NCBI GenBank assembly: GCA_902778285.1
Contig: CACYXC010000004.1
Location: 1-64,000, forward strand
DNA from: Oscillospiraceae bacterium
GTDB lineage: Bacteria; Bacillota; Clostridia; Oscillospirales; Oscillospiraceae
Direction: 5' to 3'
DNA: 64,000 nt
Shown here: piece after piece, positions 49,750 through 59,409 of the stretch
How the letters are laid out: each line of letters begins with the position of its first letter
How positions within the stretch are numbered: the stretch's first letter is position 1
Program-made: the position numbers and the translations under genes
The notes under the pieces: generated by a model
Told to the model about the DNA's origin: nothing
The model's input: the letters and a program-made list of their open reading frames with translations, nothing else
Database searches by the model: none

Positions 49750-49927
49750 ATAATGACCATCGGATGGCGAAATCAATCGAGAATTCGATTGATTTCGCTG
49801 CCAAACGACAAGTTTGGCAGCGAATGATTTTCCAAATCATTCGCCCGAAACAGCCATGCTGTTTTGCTGCGCCGCAAAGCGGCGCGGCGAAAAGCTTTTT
49901 GGCTTTTCGCCATCCTATAGTCATTAT
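49750..49927. repeat. Six adjoining hairpins enclosed by an outer inverted repeat
   Basis: Outer arms 49750-49772 and 49905-49927 match at 20 of 23 positions as an inverted repeat. Inside, hairpins follow almost without gaps: 49768-49779/49786-49797 (12 bp), 49798-49806/49812-49820 (9 bp), 49821-49830/49834-49843 (10 bp), 49846-49854/49858-49866 (9 bp, one GT pair), 49869-49875/49879-49885 (7 bp) and 49888-49895/49902-49909 (8 bp). It lies downstream of fhs and of the spore-protein terminator. Could be a MITE-like element or a structured RNA. Confidence 0.8.
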
Positions 49928-49955
49928 GGAGGGGAACGAGCAGCGGAACAGTCGC

Positions 49956-51632
49956 TCAGAACAGACCGCTGATGCGGCCGGTTTCGTCCACGTCGATCTT
50001 CTCGGCGGCGGGGACGCGGGGCAGGCCCGGCATGGTCATGATGTCGCCGGTGAGCACCACCACGAAGCCCGCGCCGGCGGAGACCTTGACGTTCTTGACC
50101 GTGACGGTGAAATCCTCGGGCGCGCCGAGCTTGGTCGGGTCGTCGGTAAAGCTGTACTGCGTCTTGGCCACGCAGATGGGGAGCTTATCAAAGCCCAGCT
50201 TGGTGAGCTGCTCGATCTGCTTTTGCGCCGCAGGGAGGATCGAAACGTTTTTGCCGCCGTAGACGCGCGTCACGACGGCGTTGATTTTGTCCTCAATGCT
50301 GCCGTCGAGCTCGTAGGAGAAGCGGAAGTCGCCCTTCTCCTCCTCGCAGAGACGCACGACCTCGCGGGCCAGCGCCTCGCCGCCCTTGCCGCCCTCGGCC
50401 CAGACGGTGGAGAGTACGGTATTGACGCCGAGCTCCCGGCATTTCGCGATGATGAAATCGATCTCGGCGTCCGTGTCGGTGGGGAAGCGGTTGACCGCCA
50501 CCACGCAGGGGAGACCGTAGACGTTCTTGATGTTGGACACATGGCGCAGCAGGTTGGGGATGCCCTTTTCGAGAGCGTTCAGATCCTCGGTGCCGAGCGC
50601 GTTCTTGGGCAGGCCGCCGTGCATCTTGAGAGCGCGGACCGTGGCGACGATCACGACCGCGTCGGGGGTGAGACCGGCCGCACGGCACTTGATGTCCAGG
50701 AATTTCTCCGCGCCGAGGTCCGCGCCGAAGCCGGCCTCCGTCACGGTGTAGTCGCCCATCTTGAGAGCCATGCGGGTCGCCATCACGCTGTTGCAGCCGT
50801 GGGCGATGTTGGCGAAGGGGCCGCCGTGCACAAAGGCGGGGGTGCCCTCGAGCGTCTGCACCAGATTCGGCTTGAGCGCGTCCTTCAAAAGCGCGGCCAT
50901 CGCGCCCACGGCCTTCAGCTCGCCCGCGGTGACGGGCCTGTCGTCATAGGTGTAGCCGACGATGATACGGCTCAGACGCTCTTTGAGGTCGGTAATGGAA
51001 GAGGAGAGGCAGAAGACCGCCATGATCTCGCTCGCGACCGTGATGTCGAAGCCGTCCTCGCGCGGGGTGCCGTTCGGCTTGCCGCCGAGACCGTCCACCA
51101 CGAAGCGCAACTGCCGGTCGTTCATGTCAACGCAGCGCTTCCAGGTGATCTTGCGCGGGTCGATGCCGAGGGCGTTGCCCTGCTGGATGTGGTTGTCGAG
51201 CATGGCCGCCAGCAGATTGTTGGCCGCGCCGATGGCGTGGAAGTCGCCCGTGAAGTGGAGATTGATGTCCTCCATCGGGACGACCTGGGCATAGCCGCCG
51301 CCGGCGGCGCCGCCCTTGATGCCGAACACGGGGCCGAGGGACGGCTCACGCAGGGCGACCGTCACATCCTTGCCGATGCGGCGCAGACCGTCGGCCAGAC
51401 CGATGGTGGTGGTGGTCTTGCCCTCGCCCGCGGGGGTGGGGGTGATGGCCGTGACAAGGATCAGCTTGCCGTCCTCTTTTTTCGTCTCCCGGAGAAGGGC
51501 GGTGTCGATCTTGGCCTTCCAGCGGCCGTACTGCTCCAGATACTTCTCGTCGACGTGCGCCCGCGCCGCGATCTCGGTGATGGGCAGCATTTTGCATTCC
51601 TGCGCGATCTCGATATCAGTTTTGTATGCCAT
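49956..51632 (-). CDS. fhs: Formate--tetrahydrofolate ligase
   Basis: A 558-residue ATP-dependent enzyme that makes 10-formyl-THF from formate. Motifs: [20 protein letters not shown] (P-loop) near residue 60, [20 protein letters not shown] near 95, [20 protein letters not shown] near 118 and [16 protein letters not shown] near 265. ATG 51632 ([11 protein letters not shown]) has AAGGAG upstream; the longer frame is spurious. It is the last gene of the purine operon, 11 bases after purL, and would supply the one-carbon units used by PurN and the AICAR transformylase, using formate that may enter by the transporter at 59402. Confidence 0.95.
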   Translation of the reverse strand: MAYKTDIEIAQECKMLPITEIAARAHVDEKYLEQYGRWKAKIDTALLRETKKEDGKLILVTAITPTPAGEGKTTTTIGLADGLRRIGKDVTVALREPSLGPVFGIKGGAAGGGYAQVVPMEDINLHFTGDFHAIGAANNLLAAMLDNHIQQGNALGIDPRKITWKRCVDMNDRQLRFVVDGLGGKPNGTPREDGFDITVASEIMAVFCLSSSITDLKERLSRIIVGYTYDDRPVTAGELKAVGAMAALLKDALKPNLVQTLEGTPAFVHGGPFANIAHGCNSVMATRMALKMGDYTVTEAGFGADLGAEKFLDIKCRAAGLTPDAVVIVATVRALKMHGGLPKNALGTEDLNALEKGIPNLLRHVSNIKNVYGLPCVVAVNRFPTDTDAEIDFIIAKCRELGVNTVLSTVWAEGGKGGEALAREVVRLCEEEKGDFRFSYELDGSIEDKINAVVTRVYGGKNVSILPAAQKQIEQLTKLGFDKLPICVAKTQYSFTDDPTKLGAPEDFTVTVKNVKVSAGAGFVVVLTGDIMTMPGLPRVPAAEKIDVDETGRISGLF

Positions 51633-51643
51633 ACTCTTCTCCT

Positions 51644-54600
51644 TTATCGGAAATATTTGACTGCTGCTTCGAACATACGGATGTCGTAATTGCCGGGGAC
51701 GTTCTTGTATAGATTGCTGCCGATGCGTTCGCTGTGGCCCATCTTGCCGAAGACGCGGCCGTCGGGGGAGGTGATGCCCTCGATGGCGTAGAGGGAGCCG
51801 TTGGGATTGAAGTGGACGTCGGCCGTGGCCTTTCCGTCCAGATCCACATACTGCGTGGCGATCTGGCCGTTTGCGGCGAGTTGCCGGATCGTCTCCTCGC
51901 TCGCGAGGAAGCGGCCCTCCCCGTGGGAGATGGGGACGCTGTAGATCTCGCCGACCTCGGTCAGCGCGAGCCACGGCGACTTGTTGGAGGCGATGCGCGT
52001 GCGCACGATACGGCTCTGATGCCTCGCGATCGTGTTGAAGGTCAAGGTCGGACAGCTCTCATCCGTGTCGATGATTTTGCCGTAGGGCACGAGACCGAGC
52101 TTGATGAGGGCCTGGAAGCCGTTGCAGATGCCGCACATGAGACCGTCGCGCTTATCCAGCAGCTCCGTAACGCCCTCCCTGACCGCGTCGGCGCGGAAAA
52201 AGGCGGTGATGAACTTGCCGGAGCCGTCTGGCTCGTCTCCGCCGGAGAAGCCGCCGGGGATGAAGATCATCTGCGAGGCTTTCAGCTTCTCGGCGAAGCT
52301 CTCCACGCTGCGGGCGATGCCCTCGGCCGAGAGGTTGTTGATGACAAGGATCTCCGGTTCCGCGCCAGCGTCGCGCACGGCCTTGGCGCTGTCGTACTCG
52401 CAGTTGGTGCCGGGGAAGGCGGGGATCAGGACGCGCGGCTTCGCGCATTTGACGGCGGGCACGGGGCGGCTTTCGGTCACATAGGAGAAGGTCTCCATGG
52501 GCTGATCCGCCGTGGGGATGTTGCAGGAATACACGCTCTCAAGCTTGTTTTCGTAGATCGCAAGAAGCTCGCCTGCGTTGACGGACTCGGCGCCCAGCGT
52601 GAATGCGCCGTCGTCGGTAATGATACCGATGCACTCGCCGGGCTCGTCTCCGGTCACTTCCAGCAGGAAGGAACCGTAATCGTAACCGAAGAGACGCTCA
52701 AGGCTCAAATCCTCCGCAAAGCGGAAGCCGAAGCCGTTGCCGAAGGCCATCTTCATGACTGCCTCGGCGATGCCGCCCATGCCGGGCGTATAGCAGGCGA
52801 CAGCTTTGCCGGAGCGCAGGAGCGCGGTGACCTGTGAAAAGACATCAATCAGAGAATCTGCCTTCGGCAGGCCGTTTTCATCGCTCTCCGGGGCGATGCG
52901 GATCAGCTTATGGCCCGCTGCCTTGAACTCGGGGGAGACGATATCGCCGGTTTTTGCGGTGGTGACGGCAAAGGAGCAGAGCGTCGGCGGTACGTGGATG
53001 TCCTCAAAGGAGCCGCTCATGGAGTCCTTGCCGCCGATGGCGGCGACGCCGAGGCCCATCTGCGCCTCAAAAGCGCCCAGCAGCGCCGCAAGGGGCTTGC
53101 CCCAGCGCATCGGGTCCTTACCCAGTCGCTCGAAGTATTCCTGGAAGCTGAGATAGACGTCGGAGAACTCCGCGCCGCTGGCGATCAGCTTGCAGACGGA
53201 TTCGACCACGGCCAGATACGCGCCGTGATAGGGACTCTTTTCCGTGATAAAGGGGTTATAGCCCCAGGCCATCAGCGAGCAGTCCTCGGTGTGCTTCTTC
53301 TCGACGGAGATCTTCTGGACCATGGCCTGCACCGGCGTGTGCTGGTATTTCCCGCCGAAGGGCATCAGCACGCTGCCCGCGCCGATGGTGGAGTCAAAGC
53401 GTTCGGAAAGGCCGCGCTTGGAGCAGCAGTTGAGGTCGGCGGCCATGGCCTTGAGGTTCTCGGCAAAGCCGCCCCGGATTTCCCGGGAAAACTCCTCAGG
53501 CGCGGCGGAGACCGCAGTGACATGCTTGGCGGCGCCGTTGGTATCCAGAAAGGCGCGGCTCAGATCCACGATCGTTTTGCCGTTCCAGCGCATGACGAGC
53601 CGCGGCTCCGCCTGCACGACGGCCACGGGGCAGGCCTGCAGGTTTTCTTCATGGGCAAGGGCGAGAAAGGCGTCCACATCCTTTGACTCCACGACGACGG
53701 CCATACGCTCCTGGCTTTCGCTGATGGCGAGCTCCGTGCCGTCGAGCCCCTCGTATTTCTTCGGCACGGCGTTGAGGTCGATGGAGAGGCCCTCGGCCAG
53801 TTCGCCGATGGCGACGGAGACGCCGCCCGCGCCGAAGTCGTTGCAGCGCTTGATCATGCGGCAGGCGTCCCCGTTGCGGAACAGGCGCTGGAGCTTGCGC
53901 TCCTCGGGGGCGTTGCCCTTCTGCACTTCGGCTCCGCAGGTCTCCACGGAGTGGGCGTTGTGCGCTTTGGAGGAGCCTGTGGCGCCGCCGATGCCGTCGC
54001 GCCCGGTGCTGCCGCCGAGGAGGATGACCACGTCGCCCGGGGCGGGAACTTCGCGGCGGACGTTTTCCGCCGGGGCCGCGGCGATGACCGCGCCGATCTC
54101 CATGCGCTTGGCCGCGTAGCCGGGGTGATACAGCTCGTCCACGATACCTGTAGCGAGACCGATCTGGTTGCCGTAGGAGGAGTAGCCCGCGGCGGCGGTG
54201 GTGACGAGCTTGCGCTGGGGGAGCTTGCCGGGGATGGTCTCGCTGACCGGCTTCAAGGGATCGGCCGCGCCGGTGACGCGCATCGCGCCGTAGACATAGG
54301 AGCGGCCGGAGAGCGGATCGCGGATCGCGCCGCCGATGCAGGTGGCCGCGCCGCCGAAGGGCTCGATCTCGGTCGGATGGTTGTGCGTCTCATTCTTAAA
54401 GAGAAGCAGCCAGGGCTCGGTCACGCCGTCCGCCGTCACGTCGATCTTGACGGTGCAGGCGTTGATCTCCTCACTCTCGTCGAGCTTGTCGAGCTTGCCC
54501 GCTTTTTTCAGGGCTTTGGCGGCGATGGTGCCCAGATCCATGAGACAGATGGGCTTCTTGCGCCCCAGCGCTGCGCGGGTGGCGAGGTAATCGTCGTACG

Positions 54601-55330
54601 CTTTCTGCAGCAGCGCGTCTTCAAAGCGCACCTCGTCGATCACGGTGTTGAAGGTGGTGTGCCGGCAGTGGTCGGACCAGTAGGTGTCCAGCACGCGGAT
54701 CTCCGTGATGGTCGGCTCGCGGCCCTCGCTTTTGAAATAGTCCTGGCAGAAGGCGATATCGTCGGCGTCCATGGCAAGGCCGTAATCGCGCACAAATGCC
54801 TCGAGACCTGCGCGGTCCAGGGCGTTGAAGCCGTGAAGCGTCTCCACTTCGGTGGGGACGGCGTAGTCCACGGCCAGCGTTTCGGGCAGAGCCAGAGAGG
54901 CTTCGCGCGCCTCGACAGGGTTTACGACGTATTTCTTGATCTCCGCGATCTCGGCATCCGTAAGCGCGCCGTAGAGCGCGTACACCCTGGCGGAGCGGAT
55001 CAGCGGCCGCTCGCCCTGGGAGATGATCTGGATGCACTGGGCGGCGGAGTCAGCCCGCTGGTCAAACTGACCGGGCAGATATTCCACGGCAAAGACCCGG
55101 GCGTCGCCGCAGTCGATTTCTTTGCTTGCGATATCGAGCTGAGGCTCGGAAAAAACGGTGCGGATCGCGTACCGAAACAGCTCCTCGCCGATGTTCTCCG
55201 CATCGTAGCGGTTGAAAAGCCGGACCTTCTCGAGAGAAGAGATGCCGAGCAGGGTGCGGGCGTCGTTCAGAAGCGCGCGGGCCTCGTTGTCGAGTCCCGG
55301 CTTTTTTTCCACAAATACTCTGTATACCAT
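51644..55330 (-). CDS. purL: Phosphoribosylformylglycinamidine synthase, single-chain type
   Basis: This 1228-residue protein fuses the synthetase and glutaminase parts (PurS/PurL/PurQ-like in one chain), the form seen in many Clostridia. Visible: [17 protein letters not shown] near residue 190, [19 protein letters not shown] near 315, [20 protein letters not shown] near 445, a second synthetase half with GGKDSMSG near 766, and the glutaminase domain with [14 protein letters not shown] (nucleophile Cys977) and [11 protein letters not shown] near 1140. ATG 55330 has GGAGGGAT upstream; it starts one base after the purD stop. Converts FGAR to FGAM with glutamine and ATP. Confidence 0.95.
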   Translation of the reverse strand: MVYRVFVEKKPGLDNEARALLNDARTLLGISSLEKVRLFNRYDAENIGEELFRYAIRTVFSEPQLDIASKEIDCGDARVFAVEYLPGQFDQRADSAAQCIQIISQGERPLIRSARVYALYGALTDAEIAEIKKYVVNPVEAREASLALPETLAVDYAVPTEVETLHGFNALDRAGLEAFVRDYGLAMDADDIAFCQDYFKSEGREPTITEIRVLDTYWSDHCRHTTFNTVIDEVRFEDALLQKAYDDYLATRAALGRKKPICLMDLGTIAAKALKKAGKLDKLDESEEINACTVKIDVTADGVTEPWLLLFKNETHNHPTEIEPFGGAATCIGGAIRDPLSGRSYVYGAMRVTGAADPLKPVSETIPGKLPQRKLVTTAAAGYSSYGNQIGLATGIVDELYHPGYAAKRMEIGAVIAAAPAENVRREVPAPGDVVILLGGSTGRDGIGGATGSSKAHNAHSVETCGAEVQKGNAPEERKLQRLFRNGDACRMIKRCNDFGAGGVSVAIGELAEGLSIDLNAVPKKYEGLDGTELAISESQERMAVVVESKDVDAFLALAHEENLQACPVAVVQAEPRLVMRWNGKTIVDLSRAFLDTNGAAKHVTAVSAAPEEFSREIRGGFAENLKAMAADLNCCSKRGLSERFDSTIGAGSVLMPFGGKYQHTPVQAMVQKISVEKKHTEDCSLMAWGYNPFITEKSPYHGAYLAVVESVCKLIASGAEFSDVYLSFQEYFERLGKDPMRWGKPLAALLGAFEAQMGLGVAAIGGKDSMSGSFEDIHVPPTLCSFAVTTAKTGDIVSPEFKAAGHKLIRIAPESDENGLPKADSLIDVFSQVTALLRSGKAVACYTPGMGGIAEAVMKMAFGNGFGFRFAEDLSLERLFGYDYGSFLLEVTGDEPGECIGIITDDGAFTLGAESVNAGELLAIYENKLESVYSCNIPTADQPMETFSYVTESRPVPAVKCAKPRVLIPAFPGTNCEYDSAKAVRDAGAEPEILVINNLSAEGIARSVESFAEKLKASQMIFIPGGFSGGDEPDGSGKFITAFFRADAVREGVTELLDKRDGLMCGICNGFQALIKLGLVPYGKIIDTDESCPTLTFNTIARHQSRIVRTRIASNKSPWLALTEVGEIYSVPISHGEGRFLASEETIRQLAANGQIATQYVDLDGKATADVHFNPNGSLYAIEGITSPDGRVFGKMGHSERIGSNLYKNVPGNYDIRMFEAAVKYFR

Positions 55331-55331
55331 T

Positions 55332-56603
55332 TCATCCCTCCAGCACTGCGCGCTGCGCCCGCTGTCCGATGTCGCTGCGGCAGAAGGAATTGTCAAAATG
55401 TACCTGGGAAGCCAGCGCGTAGGCGTCCTTGATGGCCTCCGGCAGCGTGTCCGCCACGGCGGTGCAGCCGACGACGCGGCCGCCGTTCGTGACGAGTTTC
55501 CCGTTTTTCAGCGCCGCGCCGGCGACATAGACCCGGTCGGCGACGGCCTCGGGGATCTCGAGAGGGAAGCCCTTCTCGTAGTGCTCGGGATAGCCCTTCG
55601 AGGCGAGGATCACGCAGCAGGCGGATTTGTCGGAGAACTTGACTTCGACCTCGCCCAGCCTCTCCTCGGTGACGGCGCGCATGATCGTGAACAGGTCGCT
55701 CTCCAGCAGCGGCAGCACCACCTGTGTCTCCGGGTCGCCGAAGCGGCAGTTATACTCGATTACCTTCGGACCGTCCTTCGTGATCATCAGGCCGAAGTAC
55801 AGGCAGCCCTTGAAGGGGCGGCCCTCGGCGTTCATGGCGCGGACGGTGGGCAGGAAGATCTCTTCCATGCAGCGCTTTGCGACCGCCTCCGTGTAACAGG
55901 GATTGGGGGCGACGGTGCCCATGCCGCCGGTGTTGAGGCCGGTGTCATTGTCGCCGGCGCGCTTGTGGTCCATGGAGGAGACCATGGGGACGATGCTCTT
56001 GCCGTCCGTAAAGGCCAGCACAGAGACTTCGGGACCCTCGAGGAACTCCTCGATGACGATCTGCTCGCCGCTCCTGCCGAACTTGTGATTCTGCATCATC
56101 TCGACGACGGCGGCGCGGGCCTCCTCGCGGGTCCGGGCAATGATGACGCCCTTGCCGAGGGCGAGCCCGTCGGCCTTGATGACCGTGGGGATGGGGGCCG
56201 TATCGAGGTAGGAGAGCGCTGCGTCCATGTCGGAAAAGCTCTCGAAGCGCGCGGTGGGGATGCCGTACTTCTTCATGAGCTGCTTGGCAAAGACCTTGCT
56301 GCCCTCGATCAGGGCGGCGTCGGCGCGCGGGCCGAAGCATGGCACGCCGATCTCCTCCAGCGCGTCGACGCAGCCGAGCACCAGCGGATCGTCCGGCGTG
56401 ACCACGGCGTAGTCGATGCCGTTATCCTCGGCAAAGCTCACGATGGAGGCGATGTCCTTCGCCCCGATGGGGACGCAGGTCGCGTCCCGTGCGATGCCGC
56501 CGTTGCCGGGCAGGGCGTAGATCTCGGTGATCTCGGGGTTCTCCTTCAGCTTCCTGATGACGGCGTGCTCGCGCCCGCCGCCGCCAACCACAAGAACCTT
56601 CAT
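55332..56603 (-). CDS. purD: Phosphoribosylamine--glycine ligase
   Basis: This 423-residue ATP-grasp enzyme makes GAR from phosphoribosylamine and glycine. Motifs: MKVLVVGGGGREHAVIRKL, YALPGNGGIARDA near residue 36, VVTPDDPLVLGCVDALEEIG near 68, VIKADGLALGKGVIIA near 140, EEFLEGPEVSVLAFTDG near 185 and CLYFGLMITKDGPKVIEYNC near 268 with RFGDPETQ. ATG 56603 has AAGGAG upstream. A 367-base gap with hairpins separates it from the upstream gene of the operon. Confidence 0.96.
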   Translation of the reverse strand: MKVLVVGGGGREHAVIRKLKENPEITEIYALPGNGGIARDATCVPIGAKDIASIVSFAEDNGIDYAVVTPDDPLVLGCVDALEEIGVPCFGPRADAALIEGSKVFAKQLMKKYGIPTARFESFSDMDAALSYLDTAPIPTVIKADGLALGKGVIIARTREEARAAVVEMMQNHKFGRSGEQIVIEEFLEGPEVSVLAFTDGKSIVPMVSSMDHKRAGDNDTGLNTGGMGTVAPNPCYTEAVAKRCMEEIFLPTVRAMNAEGRPFKGCLYFGLMITKDGPKVIEYNCRFGDPETQVVLPLLESDLFTIMRAVTEERLGEVEVKFSDKSACCVILASKGYPEHYEKGFPLEIPEAVADRVYVAGAALKNGKLVTNGGRVVGCTAVADTLPEAIKDAYALASQVHFDNSFCRSDIGQRAQRAVLEG

Positions 56604-56654
56604 AGCTTTCTCCTTATCGATGTTATGACATGAAGTCCGGAGGAAATTAAATCT

Positions 56655-56685
56655 GTTTTTGAGGCAGCTCAGCCGCCTCAAAAAC
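56655..56685. other. Perfect 11-bp hairpin upstream of purD
   Basis: Bases 56655-56665 pair with 56675-56685 (GTTTTTGAGGC/GCCTCAAAAAC) in the non-coding gap 56604-56970. On the minus strand it is followed by AGATTTAATTTCC, which is not a clear U tract, so a processing or attenuation role is only possible. The gap also holds an imperfect CTTTCCC/GGGAAAG stem and the repeat at 56803. Confidence 0.5.
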
Positions 56686-56802
56686 ACCATGAACCGAACT
56701 TCGTGAGGTCTTGCGCCGTCGTCAAACGAAACTCACTCCATTCCGCTTTCCCAGTTGTGAAGAGCCGGGAAAGCTCCATATCCGTTCCTTTCGTTTTCCT
56801 CT

Positions 56803-56916
56803 CAAAATCAAAGCACCGGCTTTGATTTTGGGAAGGAAGAAGGAGGGAGCAGAGCGAAGTTTTCGTGGCCTTTACGCAAACCATGGAAACGGAGCGCCGC
56901 GAGCTTCTTCTGACGC
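56803..56916. repeat. Intergenic hairpin-bearing repeat, copy A
   Basis: A 12-bp perfect stem (56803-56814 with 56819-56830) is followed by an 84-base block (56833-56916) beginning AAGGAAGAAGGAGGGAGC and ending GAGCTTCTTCTGACGC. The block recurs at 61147-61222 with some changes, and the preceding stem is kept there with different base pairs. GAAGAAG near the start can pair with CTTCTTC near the end. Confidence 0.7.
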
Positions 56917-56932
56917 AAGCGCAAGTGCTTTC

Positions 56933-56965
56933 TAAAATCACAGTCCCGGAGGGGCTGTGATTTTA
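56933..56965 (-). terminator. Hairpin directly after the AICAR transformylase gene
   Basis: TAAAATCACAG (56933-56943) pairs with CTGTGATTTTA (56955-56965), with further CCC/GGG pairing inside. It begins five bases after the stop at 56971 on the minus strand. No long U run follows, so it may be a partial terminator or mRNA 3'-end stabiliser inside the operon. Confidence 0.45.
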
Positions 56966-56970
56966 AGGGG

Positions 56971-58149
56971 TTAGTGGTGGAACAGGCGCATGCCGGTAAA
57001 GGCCATGACCATGCCGTATTTGTTCGCGGTGTCGATCACATGATCGTCGCGGATGGAGCCGCCCGGTTCGGCGATGTACTGCACACCGGACTTCCGGGCG
57101 CGCTCCACATTGTCGCCGAAGGGGAAGAAGGCGTCGGACCCGCAGGTGACGCCGCTCTGGGTGGCGATCCATGCTTTCTTTTCCTCGGCGGTCAGCACCT
57201 CGGGGCGGACCTTGAACACGCGCTGCCACTCGCCGTCGCGCAGCACGTCGTCATACTCGTCGGAGGTATAGATGTCGATGGCGTTGTCGCGGTCGGGGCG
57301 GCGGATGCCGTCGACGAACTGCAGGCCCAGCACCTTGGGGTGCTGGCGCAGATACCAGTTGTCGGCCTTGGAGCCGGCGAGACGGGTGCAGTGGATGCGG
57401 CTCTGCTGCCCGGCGCCCACGCCGATGGCCTGCCCGTCCTTGACGTAGCAGACGGAGTTGGACTGGGTGTACTTGAGCGTGATGAGGGCGACGATCATGT
57501 CGATCTTCGCCTGTTCGGGCAGCGCCTTGTTCTCGGTGACGATGTTACCCAGCAGCGCCTCGTCGATTTTGAAGTTGTTGTGGCCCTGCTCGAAGGTCAC
57601 GCCGAACACGTCCTTCTGCTCCTGCGGGGCGGGGACGTAATCGGGGGCGATCTGTACGACGTTGTAGTTGCCTTTTTTCTTGGTCTTGAGGATGGTCAGC
57701 GCTTCCTCGGTATAGCCCGGGGCGATCACACCGTCGGAGACCTCGTCCCTGAGGTAGGCGGCGGTGGCGGCGTCACAGACGTCGCTGAGCGCGGCCCAGT
57801 CGCCGTAGGAGCAGAGGCGGTCGGCGCCGCGGGCGCGGATGTAGGCACAGGCGATGGGGGAGAGCTCGGCGTCATCGGCGACAAAATAGATGTGCCGGTC
57901 CACGTCGCTCAGGGGGAGACCCACGGCGGCGCCGGCGGGGGAGACATGCTTGAAGGAGGCGGCGGAGGGAAGCCCGGTGGCCTCCTTCAGCTCCTTTACA
58001 AGCTGCCAGGAGTTGAGCGCGTCGAGGAAGTTGATGTAGCCGGGGCGGCCGTTGAGCACCGTGACGGGCAGTTCGCTTCCGTCCTTCATAAAGATCTTCG
58101 CGGGCTTCTGATTGGGGTTGCAGCCGTATTTGAGTTCAAATTCTTTCAT
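56971..58149 (-). CDS. purH: AICAR transformylase, stand-alone
   Basis: A 392-residue enzyme corresponding to the formyltransferase half of bifunctional PurH, without the ~190-residue IMP cyclohydrolase half. Motifs: ELKYGCNPNQKPAKIF at the N-terminus, LNGRPGYINFLDALNSWQLV near residue 32, ASFKHVSPAGAAVGLPL near 64 (the KHVSPAG active-site motif), YTQSNSVCYVKDGQAIGVGA near 233 with GQQSRIHCTRLA, and SDAFFPFGDNVERA near 338. It formylates AICAR using 10-formyl-THF. The missing ring-closing step is provided by the next gene upstream (58160). The 10-base gap indicates cotranscription. Confidence 0.93.
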   Translation of the reverse strand: MKEFELKYGCNPNQKPAKIFMKDGSELPVTVLNGRPGYINFLDALNSWQLVKELKEATGLPSAASFKHVSPAGAAVGLPLSDVDRHIYFVADDAELSPIACAYIRARGADRLCSYGDWAALSDVCDAATAAYLRDEVSDGVIAPGYTEEALTILKTKKKGNYNVVQIAPDYVPAPQEQKDVFGVTFEQGHNNFKIDEALLGNIVTENKALPEQAKIDMIVALITLKYTQSNSVCYVKDGQAIGVGAGQQSRIHCTRLAGSKADNWYLRQHPKVLGLQFVDGIRRPDRDNAIDIYTSDEYDDVLRDGEWQRVFKVRPEVLTAEEKKAWIATQSGVTCGSDAFFPFGDNVERARKSGVQYIAEPGGSIRDDHVIDTANKYGMVMAFTGMRLFHH

Positions 58150-58159
58150 GTCGATCTCC

Positions 58160-58792
58160 TTAGTCGCCGAGATGTTTATTGAAAAGCTTCACTTCGCCCT
58201 TGACGTTCGAGTAGAGCGAAACCTTGTTATCCTTGTTGAGCGCTTCCCAGACCTCCTCGGGCTCCGGCATGTCGATCTGCAGGGGCTCGCCGGAGAAGCT
58301 GGGCAGGGGAGAACCGTTCCCCTGATAGGTGCTGATGAAGTAGCCCTTCCCCTCGTCGCAACCCTCGTAGCTGTAGAAGCAGCGGAGGCAGCGGCCGTCC
58401 ACATGCTTGAGGATCGACAGCTCGAAGCTGCCGTCTGCATGGCAGATGGCGGAGATGCGGGGTGTCCAGTTGGGCTCGTCGGGCTCGTATTCGCGGGTGG
58501 CCAGGGCCGCGCGGAAGTCGCCCATGTCGCGGATGGTGTCGGTCTGGTTGCCGTTGGTGACGATCAGATCCCCGCCCATGCTGCGCACGGGATGATAGAT
58601 GATCAGGCTGGGGTCGAGCATCTTTGAGGCGTCATAGGCCTCGGTGCGGATGCCGTCCTCCGTCAGGGAGAAGATGCGGTTGCGGCTGTTTTCGCTGCGG
58701 CCCATGATGAAGTAATAGACGCGGTCTTTACCCACGGCGATGCCTCTGCCCGGGTAGGGGTTGCTTCTCAGAAATGCGAGGAAATCCGTCAT
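58160..58792 (-). CDS. purO: IMP cyclohydrolase, PurO type
   Basis: A 210-residue protein with SNPYPGRGIAVGKDRVYYFI at the N-terminus, IMGRSENSRNRIF near residue 28, IIYHPVRSM near 64, VTNGNQTDTI near 77 and YEPDEPNWTPRISAI near 102. These are features of the archaeal-type IMP cyclohydrolase family (IMP_cyclohyd), which closes FAICAR to IMP. ATG 58792 overlaps the purN stop by four bases (ATGA). It pairs functionally with the stand-alone transformylase downstream. Confidence 0.88.
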   Translation of the reverse strand: MTDFLAFLRSNPYPGRGIAVGKDRVYYFIMGRSENSRNRIFSLTEDGIRTEAYDASKMLDPSLIIYHPVRSMGGDLIVTNGNQTDTIRDMGDFRAALATREYEPDEPNWTPRISAICHADGSFELSILKHVDGRCLRCFYSYEGCDEGKGYFISTYQGNGSPLPSFSGEPLQIDMPEPEEVWEALNKDNKVSLYSNVKGEVKLFNKHLGD

Positions 58793-59409
58793 TGTCTGTA
58801 CTCCTTTTCTTTTTGTATCTGGGAGGAGACCAGCTCGGCCGCCTCGGGCAGGATGACCCACTCGGCGCGCTCCATGACGCGCTTCTGCAGGCTTTGCGGG
58901 GTGTCGTCCGGAAGGATGTTGACGGCCTTCTGCAGGATGATGCGGCCGCCGTCGGGGATCTCGTTGACAAAATGCACGGTGGCGCCGGTGACCTTGACGC
59001 CGTAGGCAAGCGCGGCCTCGTGGACTTTGAGCCCGTAGAAGCCCTTGCCGCAGAAGGAGGGGATCAGAGAGGGGTGCACGTTGATGATGCGGCGCTCGAA
59101 ACGGCTGGTGAAACGCTCGCTGAGGATGCTCATGAAACCGGCCAGCACGATCAGGTCGATCCTGTGCTCCTCCAGCGCGGCGATCAGCGCGTCCTCAAAG
59201 GGCTCCTGCCCGCCGCAGTCCTTTTTCGTGACGGTCAGGGCGGGGATCCCGGCCTCGGCCGCGCGGGTGAGCGCGTAGGCGATGGCGTTGTTGGAGATCA
59301 CGAGCACGATCTCGCCGCTTTTGAGAACGCCGTTCTTCTGCGCGTCTATGAGCGCCTGCAGATTGGTGCCGCCGCCGGAGACGAGCACGGCGATCCTGGT
59401 TTTATCCAT
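58789..59409 (-). CDS. purN: Phosphoribosylglycinamide formyltransferase
   Basis: A 206-residue enzyme that formylates GAR with 10-formyl-THF. Motifs: IAVLVSGGGTNLQALID at the N-terminus, VISNNAIAYAL near residue 37, DLIVLAGFMSIL near 84, IINVHPSLIPSF near 107 (Asn-x-His catalytic pair), GVKVTGATVHFVNEIPDGG near 136. It overlaps the transporter gene upstream by eight bases and the next gene by four. Confidence 0.96.
   Translation of the reverse strand: MDKTRIAVLVSGGGTNLQALIDAQKNGVLKSGEIVLVISNNAIAYALTRAAEAGIPALTVTKKDCGGQEPFEDALIAALEEHRIDLIVLAGFMSILSERFTSRFERRIINVHPSLIPSFCGKGFYGLKVHEAALAYGVKVTGATVHFVNEIPDGGRIILQKAVNILPDDTPQSLQKRVMERAEWVILPEAAELVSSQIQKEKEYRQ

Noticed and set aside
49542..49760. 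72-codon minus-strand frame (ILRSKATKNLY and FASLRMT strings)
   Set aside because: These peptide strings are the well-known false translation of the palindromic repeat at 49650-49737.
47222..49927. Hairpin arrays considered as a CRISPR array
   Set aside because: The stems differ from one another in sequence and spacing; there are no identical direct repeats with unique spacers, and no cas genes.
49764..51689. Long plus-strand reading frame of ~640 codons opposite fhs
   Set aside because: It lies antisense to fhs, which has full motifs and a ribosome binding site; the frame shows no family features and reflects GC-rich codon use on the other strand.
53951..55432. Long plus-strand reading frame opposite purL (~490 codons)
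   Set aside because: Antisense shadow of purL; repetitive Ala/Gly/Val/Asp composition and no start signal.
56974..58182. Plus-strand reading frame opposite the AICAR transformylase
   Set aside because: Mirror-type composition and complete overlap with a clearly identified enzyme.
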